Shown piece after piece: positions 6,167-11,374 of a stretch of 11,374 bases of DNA. The notes below the pieces were generated by a model, which saw nothing but the letters and a program-made list of their open reading frames with translations, did no database searches and was not told the origin of the DNA. The translations under genes and the position numbers were made by a program. The first letter of the stretch is position 1. The number at the start of each line of letters is the position of its first letter. This DNA comes from CBDUMN01 sp965368335 (GTDB taxonomy: Bacteria; Pseudomonadota; Alphaproteobacteria; Rhodospirillales; JAPHRK01). The stretch covers positions 1 through 11,374 of the forward strand of contig CBDUMN010000105.1 in assembly GCA_965368335.1 (NCBI GenBank), given 5' to 3'.

Positions 6167-6183
6167 AAATAACAGTGTTATTT
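6167..6183. promoter_or_regulatory. TetR-type operator 1
   Basis: AAATAACA-G-TGTTATTT is a perfect palindrome with eight-base arms and a one-base centre at 6175. It lies just downstream of the -10 of the crotonase promoter and 17 bases before the start codon. Confidence 0.75.
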
Positions 6184-6184
6184 A

Positions 6185-6212
6185 ACAATAACGATGTTAT
6201 TTTTAGAGTCAA
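6185..6212 (-). promoter_or_regulatory. Promoter of the crotonase gene
   Basis: On the minus strand, TTGACT (complement of 6207-6212, five of six matches) and TATTGT (complement of 6185-6190, four of six) are 16 bases apart. One palindrome fills the spacer and -10 region, and the second lies at the expected start of transcription. This is a classic steric-repression layout. Confidence 0.65.
6186..6202. promoter_or_regulatory. TetR-type operator 2
   Basis: CAATAACGATGTTATTT has the same right half-site TGTTATTT and a left half matching six of eight positions. Its centre (6194) is 19 bp from operator 1. It covers the -10 and most of the -35/-10 spacer of the crotonase promoter. Its last 16 bases are identical to operator 3. 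Confidence 0.75.
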
Positions 6213-6217
6213 ATTTT

Positions 6218-6829
6218 TTAAGCGAGCCGTTCGAGCAAGGAGGTCACATGCGTCTTCATCACGGCCTCAGCCGAGGTGCCGATGGACTCAGCGCGACCCG
6301 TGTGAGCTAGGGACAGGGCCCCCATGAGGCCTGAAAAAATGGCGTCACGCTCCGCCCTCACTCGATCCTCGCTCAGGCTTTTCCCGGCGTTTGAAATAGT
6401 CTCGCCAATGATATCTAGGGTCGCTAAAAGGGCGGCATTGAGTTTTTTATCCCGTTCTCGTCCCAGACTGCTATGCCCTAGCCCCGAAAAAGAGTGCATA
6501 CCTAATTGCACTTCAAACAAACGCTCTGAATAGTAGTCGAAGAAGGCCATCACCGAGGCTTTGACCGCCTCTTCCGGGGTTTTCGCTATCGCTGTCTGTT
6601 CAGCAACATAAGCTTGTAAACGGGCCAGGGATTCGTGGAGCAAGGCAGCGTAGATGTCTTCCTTGCCATCAAACATAGTGTAGATCGCCCCTGTGGTCAT
6701 TCCTGCCGCCGAAGCAATAGCGCGCATGGAAGCCTTGTCGGGTCCCTTGGTGGTGAATTCAGCTGTCGCCGCGTCGAGAATAGCTCTCCGCTTAAGTTCT
6801 GTGAATTTTTTGTCCTTGAATCTCGCCAT
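6218..6829 (-). CDS. TetR/AcrR-family transcriptional repressor
   Basis: The 203-residue protein has the TetR N-terminal DNA-binding domain: helix 1 RRAILDAATAEFTTKG (14-29), then the helix-turn-helix MRAIASAAGMTTGAIYTMF (35-53) and the following KEDIYAALL helix. Residues from about 70 form the variable helical ligand-binding and dimerisation domain, whose ligand cannot be read from sequence. An acyl-CoA or related metabolite is a reasonable guess from the neighbouring crotonase and SDR genes. The start ATG is preceded by AAGG at six bases. An operator-like palindrome lies 15-31 bases upstream of the start and two more lie before the crotonase gene, so autorepression plus control of the module is the likely scheme. 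Confidence 0.92.
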   Translation of the reverse strand: MARFKDKKFTELKRRAILDAATAEFTTKGPDKASMRAIASAAGMTTGAIYTMFDGKEDIYAALLHESLARLQAYVAEQTAIAKTPEEAVKASVMAFFDYYSERLFEVQLGMHSFSGLGHSSLGRERDKKLNAALLATLDIIGETISNAGKSLSEDRVRAERDAIFSGLMGALSLAHTGRAESIGTSAEAVMKTHVTSLLERLA

Positions 6830-6843
6830 GGGAAGCCTTGCTT

Positions 6844-6860
6844 GAATAACGATGTTATTT
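6844..6860. promoter_or_regulatory. TetR-type operator 3 (autoregulatory)
   Basis: GAATAACGATGTTATTT shares 16 consecutive bases with operator 2 and the half-site TGTTATTT with operator 1. It lies immediately upstream of the tetR ribosome site, where a bound repressor would block tetR transcription. I could not assign a convincing tetR promoter. Confidence 0.75.
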
Positions 6861-6991
6861 ACGTCTTAGCATCTAGCGGTAAGAACTTCGACCTTTTTGG
6901 GTACTCCGAAAACCGACCTTCCCCTTGCCCACTCACCCTTTTCCCGCTACCTACATCCTCACTTCCCCCAACCGACCGGACTTAAAGCCCC

Positions 6992-7648
6992 ATGACCGAC
7001 ACGCCCACTCCCGAGTTTCTGTTCACCGGCCCGGAGGACTCTGCGCTGACATTTGCTTTTGCTCATGGGGCGGGGGCGCCGATGGATAGTAAGTTCATGG
7101 TGCGGTTTGCCGAGGGGTTGGCGGGCGCGGGCATTCGTTGCGCGCGGTTTGAGTTTCCCTACATGGTCAAGCGGCGCGAGACGGGCAAGAAGCGGCCGCC
7201 GGATCGGGGGCCTGTTTTGGAGGCGACCTGGCGCGCCGTGATCGAAGCCTTGGGCGGGCCGGACAAAGTGGTGGTCGGCGGCAAGTCCATGGGCGGGCGC
7301 ATCGGCTCCATGGTGGCGGCCGAAATGGAGAAGGAAGGCGCACCGGTCAAGGGCATCGCCTGCCTCGGCTATCCCTTCCACCCGCCGGGCAAGCCGACCC
7401 GTCTGCGCATCGACCATTTTCACCACATCAAAACCCCGACGATGATCTTTCAAGGGGCGCGAGACACTATGGGTTGGTATGACGAGGTGGTGGAATATCC
7501 GCTCTCAAAGGCCGTGAAATTCTTCTGGCTCGACGACGGCGATCACGACTTCAAGCCGCGCGCGCTTTCGGGTAAGACCATGAAGGAAAATCAGGAAGAA
7601 GCGCTGGCGGGCCTTGTCGACTTCATCAAAAACCAGATCGAGCGTTGA
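6992..7648 (+). CDS. Alpha/beta hydrolase, KANL3/Tex30-like family
   Basis: The 218-residue protein is a compact alpha/beta hydrolase without signal peptide or membrane segment. HGAG (25-28) matches the oxyanion strand-loop of this family. The nucleophile elbow is GKSMGG with Ser99, the acid is Asp158 in QGARDTMG, and the base is His185 in DDGDHDFK, giving a complete triad. The family is widespread but its substrates are poorly defined, so only a general hydrolase call is justified. There is no clear Shine-Dalgarno sequence before the ATG, and the upstream 60 bases are strongly pyrimidine-rich. The start fits the family alignment, and weak or leaderless initiation is possible. It is divergent from tetR, with operator 3 in the shared spacer but 130 bases away, and convergent with the diguanylate cyclase gene. 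Confidence 0.88.
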   Translation: MTDTPTPEFLFTGPEDSALTFAFAHGAGAPMDSKFMVRFAEGLAGAGIRCARFEFPYMVKRRETGKKRPPDRGPVLEATWRAVIEALGGPDKVVVGGKSMGGRIGSMVAAEMEKEGAPVKGIACLGYPFHPPGKPTRLRIDHFHHIKTPTMIFQGARDTMGWYDEVVEYPLSKAVKFFWLDDGDHDFKPRALSGKTMKENQEEALAGLVDFIKNQIER

Positions 7649-7653
7649 TCTCA

Positions 7654-7673
7654 GCGTAAAAGATTTTTTGCGC
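7654..7673. terminator. Weak hairpin between convergent genes
   Basis: GCGTAAAA (7654-7661) pairs with TTTTGCGC (7666-7673), including one U-G pair, around GATT. It sits in the 35-base gap between the convergent hydrolase and GGDEF genes. No T-run follows on either strand, so termination here is only a possibility. Confidence 0.3.
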
Positions 7674-7683
7674 CTGAAACGGT

Positions 7684-9507
7684 CTAATCAAAATCCGCGC
7701 AAACGACCCGGTTTCGGCCTTCTTGCTTGGCCCGATATAAAGCGGCATCGGCCCGGTTAAGCGACTTCGAAACGCTTTCCCGCCTTGCGCAAACTTTCGC
7801 AAAACCGATGCTCACAGTGAATTTCACCGTTTCGTCCAAGGCCTTGTAGGTTTCGGATTCCACAGCTTTACACAGCCGTTCCGCCAGTTTGGCCGCCGCC
7901 GCCAAATCCGTTTCCGGCAGCATAATGGCGAATTCCTCCCCACCGAAACGGGCGAGAAGATCGCTATCTCTCAACTGCCGCTGTGTGGTCGCCACATACC
8001 CGCGCAAAGCTTCGTCGCCCACCCCATGGCCATAGGTATCGTTGATCCGTTTAAAGTGATCGATATCGCAAACCATGACGCAAAGCGGTCGGTTATACCG
8101 CACAGAACGCTCCGTCTCGGCCTTAAGCGCTTCAATAAAGGCCCGCCGGTTGGCAATGCCGGTCAAAGAGTCCGTGGTCGCCATCCGGCGCAACTCTTCT
8201 TCCAGCGCCTTGCGTTTCGTAATGTCGCGCAAGCTGGCGACAAAAAACGGGCCCAATTGGCTTTCGGCACGGGTTACGTGGATTTCCAGCGGAAACTCTT
8301 CACCGTTTTCCCGCAGCCCGACGACGACCTGGGGATGCTCGACGACTTTGCTTTCTTTGTTGAGATTGTAATTGACCAGGCTTTGATCGTGCTCCCGTGC
8401 ATTTTCTTCACGCATGAACCGATTGATCTTGGTTCCCTTTACATCCTCCAAACGGATGCCAAAAATCTTTTCACCGGCCAGGTTGACCTTTTCGATCTCA
8501 CCGCGAGCATTGGAGATCACCAACCCGTCACCCATGGTGCGCAGGATTGCTTCCTCATGCTCTTTATGCGCCATGGCTTCAATTTGCAGGACTTCAGCTT
8601 GCTTTCGCTCATCTTCGGCCCGCCGTTTGGCTTCATCCAGGTCTTCGGCGAGATGCACCATTTGCTTGGCCTGTTCTTCAAGCGCCCCCTTGGCCAAGTC
8701 AATTTCATCCAGTGCCGTTTGCAAAGACTTGCCCCGGAAAATCAACTCCCGTTCTTTGTGTTTTAAGTCGCTGACATCGGCCAGCGCCATGGTGAGGCCG
8801 CCGTCACGGGTCGCCCGTTCGCGCAAAAGAACGAAGGTGTCGTCGGTAAACTGCAGAACGCATTCGGTTTCCCCTTTCAAGTGCGCCCGAAACCGCTCGG
8901 CGGCCCAATCGTTCGGCTCTTCTTCGAAAACAAGCTTGTTTCCTCGGGCCAACTCCTCCCAAAAGAGCTTCAGTTGAATTTTCGGGGCGGTATCGGCCGG
9001 AGGGATATCGAAGCGCTCGGCGAAAATTTCATTGAACACTTCCAGGCGACCGGCCTGATCCCAAATGGCGAAGCCGTCGGCCGAGCACTTAATCGCATCT
9101 TCAAGGCGGTTTGCGCTGCGCTTCGCATCGGTGACATCCGCCCATTGGCAAATCACGCCACCAAAGGATGTCGACCGTTCCTTGATCTCGATCCACCGCC
9201 CATCGGTCAGGCGCTGCTCAATCCAACTCCTCTTTTCCTTATATTTGGCGAGTCTCCAACGCACCCACCCTTCAGGGTCTTCCAATGCTTGGCGACCGGC
9301 GATTTCACCGTTCTCCAGCATCAGCCACAGCAAATCCTCGAAACGACGGCCCAAAAGACCCTCGACGGTTTGAAAGCTCAGATAGACATATTGAAATTGA
9401 TGATTGTGGTAAATCAGGACATCATCTGAATCAAAAACGGCAAATCCGGTCCTTAACGTATCAAATGCACCAAGGATATCGGTAACGCTGTCTTCCAGAA
9501 AAGGCAT
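7684..9507 (-). CDS. PAS-PAS-PAS-GGDEF diguanylate cyclase
   Basis: This 607-residue, apparently cytosolic sensor should make cyclic di-GMP from two GTP. Residues 12-130 and 133-248 form two PAS-like domains (GFAVFDSDDVLIYHN; GFAIWDQAGRLEVFNE). A charged coiled coil spans about 248-315, and a third PAS domain (about 318-430) ends in SLRDITKRKALEEELRRMATTDSLTG, the usual linker to GGDEF. The catalytic domain (about 440-604) has the metal site DIDHFKRIND (Asp481), the signature GGEEF (522-526), and RDSD (513-516) exactly five residues before it, an intact inhibitory I-site. There is no EAL domain and no transmembrane segment, so the input is probably a soluble ligand or redox signal. It follows the TPR gene by 49 bases on the same strand and may be co-transcribed with it. 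An AT-rich stretch with TATAAA in the gap could alternatively provide a promoter. Confidence 0.94.
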   Translation of the reverse strand: MPFLEDSVTDILGAFDTLRTGFAVFDSDDVLIYHNHQFQYVYLSFQTVEGLLGRRFEDLLWLMLENGEIAGRQALEDPEGWVRWRLAKYKEKRSWIEQRLTDGRWIEIKERSTSFGGVICQWADVTDAKRSANRLEDAIKCSADGFAIWDQAGRLEVFNEIFAERFDIPPADTAPKIQLKLFWEELARGNKLVFEEEPNDWAAERFRAHLKGETECVLQFTDDTFVLLRERATRDGGLTMALADVSDLKHKERELIFRGKSLQTALDEIDLAKGALEEQAKQMVHLAEDLDEAKRRAEDERKQAEVLQIEAMAHKEHEEAILRTMGDGLVISNARGEIEKVNLAGEKIFGIRLEDVKGTKINRFMREENAREHDQSLVNYNLNKESKVVEHPQVVVGLRENGEEFPLEIHVTRAESQLGPFFVASLRDITKRKALEEELRRMATTDSLTGIANRRAFIEALKAETERSVRYNRPLCVMVCDIDHFKRINDTYGHGVGDEALRGYVATTQRQLRDSDLLARFGGEEFAIMLPETDLAAAAKLAERLCKAVESETYKALDETVKFTVSIGFAKVCARRESVSKSLNRADAALYRAKQEGRNRVVCADFD

Positions 9508-9556
9508 AACCCACCACGGCTTTCGTTTTATATTTCTTATCGTTATTGTAGGCGTA

Positions 9557-10993
9557 TCACCGTTTCATAATATTGTCTAGCAAGCGGCCAATCACCGGCG
9601 GCCAATCCCCCACCGTTTCCTGGCGGAACAATGTCATGCTCGGATACCAGGGGCTGTCGTCGCGCTCCAAGAGCCAACGCCAGTCGGGCCATTTCGGCAG
9701 CAGTGTCCAGACCGGGCGGCCCAGCGCGCCCGCCAGATGGGCGACGGCGGTATCGACGGAAATGATCAAATCCAAATGGTCCATGGCCGCCGCCGTATCG
9801 GCGAAATCGGCGAACAAGGGGGCCAAATCGGTGATCGCTCCGCCCAAAACGCTACGCGCCTCCCCCTCACGGCCCACCTGAAGACTGAACAGCGAAACGC
9901 CATCCATAGCAGCCAGGGGCAAGAAGAGGTCGGGGGGCATGGAGCGCTTTCGGTCGACCTTGTTGACCGGATTTCCGGCCCAGGCGATCCCCACCTTCAA
10001 GGTTCCATCGCCCGCCAAACGAGATTTCCAGGCGGCCAGCCGTTCCGTCGACACTCTCAAATAAGGAGTCTCGCTTGGGATGTTGGTCGCATCGGTTTCA
10101 AACAAACGGGGCAGCTCGAGTAGGGGAACATGGAAATCATAGGCCGGAAGCGTCGCCCCGGCCCGCACCACTCGATCTGCCAGCCCACTGGTTTCCATCA
10201 GGCCAACCAACGGCGCCTGGACCTCAAAAACGATCCGTGCGCCCCGCTGTTGAACGAGCGGCAGATAACGGGCGAACTGGATGACATCGCCCAATCCCTG
10301 CTCGTGATAGACAAGGAGCGTCTTCCCGGCAATCGGTTCGCCCTCCCATAGCCGACCCGGATATGAGGCTTTTTTCAGAGGGTTGTCAGGCTCTTTCAGC
10401 CGCCAGGCATAGTTTTGCCAGCCGCTTTCAAAGCTTCCGCGCAGCAGTTGCAGGAAACCAAGCGTTTTATGAACCTCCGGATTGTCCGGTGCGGCTTCAA
10501 GCGCCAGCTGAAACCGTTTTTCCGCTTCATCCAAGCGCCCCAAGTCCCAAAGCGCATTGCCCAGATTGACATGCGCCTCCAGATAGTCGGGCTTTACGGC
10601 AACCGCCGCCTCATAGGCCTCGCCGGCCTCTTCGAAGCGCCCTTGGTCGTTGAAGGTTAGGCCCAGGTTATAAAGCGCCGTCGCATCCTCAGGCCCGGCG
10701 CGACGAAAGGCGTCAACGGCTTCATCCAAGCGTCCCAGCCCCCGCAAAGCGACACCCAGATTACAAGCCGCATCGCCATTGTTCGGGTTGACCGTCAGCG
10801 CTTTTTCAAACAGCGTGACCGCCTGACCAAAATCCTGCTCGGTTAAGGCAAGAAGCCCGAGCATGTGGAGCGCAATGGGCTGGGCGGCATCCATTTGCAG
10901 CACCTTCAGATAAAGCGCGCGAGCTTCGGCAAGCCTGCCCGACTGATGATGGGCAAGCCCCGGCCCTAAAAGATGTTCGATGGAATCGGCCAT
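9557..10993 (-). CDS. TPR protein with GT-B-like glycosyltransferase domain
   Basis: The 478-residue protein combines about five tetratricopeptide repeats (roughly 5-175, for example GRLAEARALYLKVLQMDAAQP and GRLDEAEKRFQLALEAAPDNP) with a C-terminal domain (about 210-475) resembling the heptosyltransferase/GT9 GT-B fold. Visible landmarks are YHEQGLGDVIQFARYLPLV (229-247), VGIAWAGNP (334-342) and ISVDTAVAHLAGALGRPVWTL (411-431), which match the donor-binding half. Such fusions are common in alphaproteobacteria and are often proposed to glycosylate proteins or surface polymers, but the substrate is unknown. No signal peptide is seen. A TGA lies two codons upstream of the ATG, so the start cannot be extended; GAGG stands only one base before it, a poor ribosome-site spacing. 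The gene is divergent from the LysE-type gene and precedes the diguanylate cyclase gene. Confidence 0.85.
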   Translation of the reverse strand: MADSIEHLLGPGLAHHQSGRLAEARALYLKVLQMDAAQPIALHMLGLLALTEQDFGQAVTLFEKALTVNPNNGDAACNLGVALRGLGRLDEAVDAFRRAGPEDATALYNLGLTFNDQGRFEEAGEAYEAAVAVKPDYLEAHVNLGNALWDLGRLDEAEKRFQLALEAAPDNPEVHKTLGFLQLLRGSFESGWQNYAWRLKEPDNPLKKASYPGRLWEGEPIAGKTLLVYHEQGLGDVIQFARYLPLVQQRGARIVFEVQAPLVGLMETSGLADRVVRAGATLPAYDFHVPLLELPRLFETDATNIPSETPYLRVSTERLAAWKSRLAGDGTLKVGIAWAGNPVNKVDRKRSMPPDLFLPLAAMDGVSLFSLQVGREGEARSVLGGAITDLAPLFADFADTAAAMDHLDLIISVDTAVAHLAGALGRPVWTLLPKWPDWRWLLERDDSPWYPSMTLFRQETVGDWPPVIGRLLDNIMKR

Positions 10994-11036
10994 GCCTCAG
11001 CTTAGCCGAGGAGTCCCGCAGGGCAAAGACCGACCC

Positions 11037-11066
11037 TTGCCTTCCGCTTCATCTTATGGCGCTAAT
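11037..11066 (+). promoter_or_regulatory. Possible promoter of the LysE-type gene
   Basis: TTGCCT (11037-11042) and GCTAAT (11061-11066) are 18 bases apart in the 101-base gap between divergent genes. Each is a partial match to the sigma-70 consensus. The call is tentative. Confidence 0.3.
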
Positions 11067-11094
11067 AGGGCGTCAATTTTAACGGTGGAAGCCC

Positions 11095-11374
11095 ATGCCC
11101 GTTCCCTGGGAGACATTCTTCGGTTTTTTACTCGCCGCTTCGGTGCTCGTCATGTCGCCGGGACCGGACTCCATGCTGATCATCCGCCATAGCCTGTCAT
11201 CGGGCGCAAAGGTGGGGCTGGCCACCGTGGCGGGGGTGCAGTTCGGTCTGCTCGGCCACAATCTTTTGGCCGTCGCCGGTATTTCGGTGATTATCGCCTC
11301 CTCACCCCTATTGTTTCAAACCGTCGCCATTCTCGGGGCGGGCGGCCCTGCAAATGCGTATAAATCTGCGCTTG
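11095..11374 (+). CDS. LysE/RhtB-family exporter, N-terminal part
   Basis: The first 93 codons of an inner-membrane amino-acid or metabolite exporter run off the window edge. They begin MPVPWETFFGFLLAASVLVMSPGPDSML; the SPGPD motif at the end of the first membrane segment and the following SGAKVGLATVAGVQFGLLGHNLLA (G..G.....G...G...H pattern) are the LysE family signature. Two to three hydrophobic segments are visible. GGAAG (11087-11091) lies three bases before the ATG. In the last 12 codons the expected hydrophobic continuation (a tyrosine-leucine rich run after ILGAG) is not seen and the frame reads GGPANAYKSAL. This could be real divergence, a frameshift, or poor sequence at a contig end. 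The substrate is unknown. Confidence 0.8.
   Translation, partial: MPVPWETFFGFLLAASVLVMSPGPDSMLIIRHSLSSGAKVGLATVAGVQFGLLGHNLLAVAGISVIIASSPLLFQTVAILGAGGPANAYKSAL

Noticed and set aside
8026..8766. A 246-codon plus-strand frame
   Set aside because: It is the shadow of the GGDEF protein gene, whose domains and catalytic residues are clear on the other strand.

Overview
The window looks like a chromosomal segment of an alphaproteobacterium. The strongest evidence is a circularly permuted, two-piece tmRNA gene (ssrA) at about 1550-1889. It is followed by a gene for the alphaproteobacterial form of the ClpXP adaptor SspB. The family-level resemblance of the proteins and the moderately high GC content agree. 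I cannot name a genus; a Rhodospirillales-like lineage is a guess.

Layout. (1) Positions 127-1433, minus strand: thyA and folA overlap by four bases (ATGA) and form the dTMP/tetrahydrofolate pair. (2) Positions 1434-2191 hold no protein gene but contain ssrA and then a run of consecutive hairpins, including one palindromic repeat related to another copy at the left edge. (3) Positions 2192-4420, plus strand: sspB, a terminator, class I fumarase, and a strong terminator. ssrA makes the tag and SspB delivers tagged proteins to ClpXP, so tag and adaptor genes sit side by side. (4) Positions 4486-6860, minus strand: a small acyl-CoA module of a TetR-type repressor, a crotonase-family protein and an SDR dehydrogenase. 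Three near-identical palindromes lie before the repressor and crotonase genes and give a clear autoregulated circuit. The SDR gene is interrupted by one in-frame TGA, and a perfect 14-bp hairpin terminator separates it from the crotonase gene. (5) Positions 6992-7648, plus strand: an alpha/beta hydrolase of the KANL3/Tex30-like type. (6) Positions 7684-10993, minus strand: a TPR/GT-B-like glycosyltransferase protein, followed 49 bases later by a soluble three-PAS GGDEF diguanylate cyclase. (7) From 11095, plus strand: the start of a LysE-type exporter that runs off the window.

The most notable items are the tmRNA with its tag sequence beside sspB, the three-operator TetR circuit, the SDR gene with a single internal stop, and the hairpin cluster between ssrA and sspB. 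I found no CRISPR array, insertion sequence, phage gene or ordinary tRNA.
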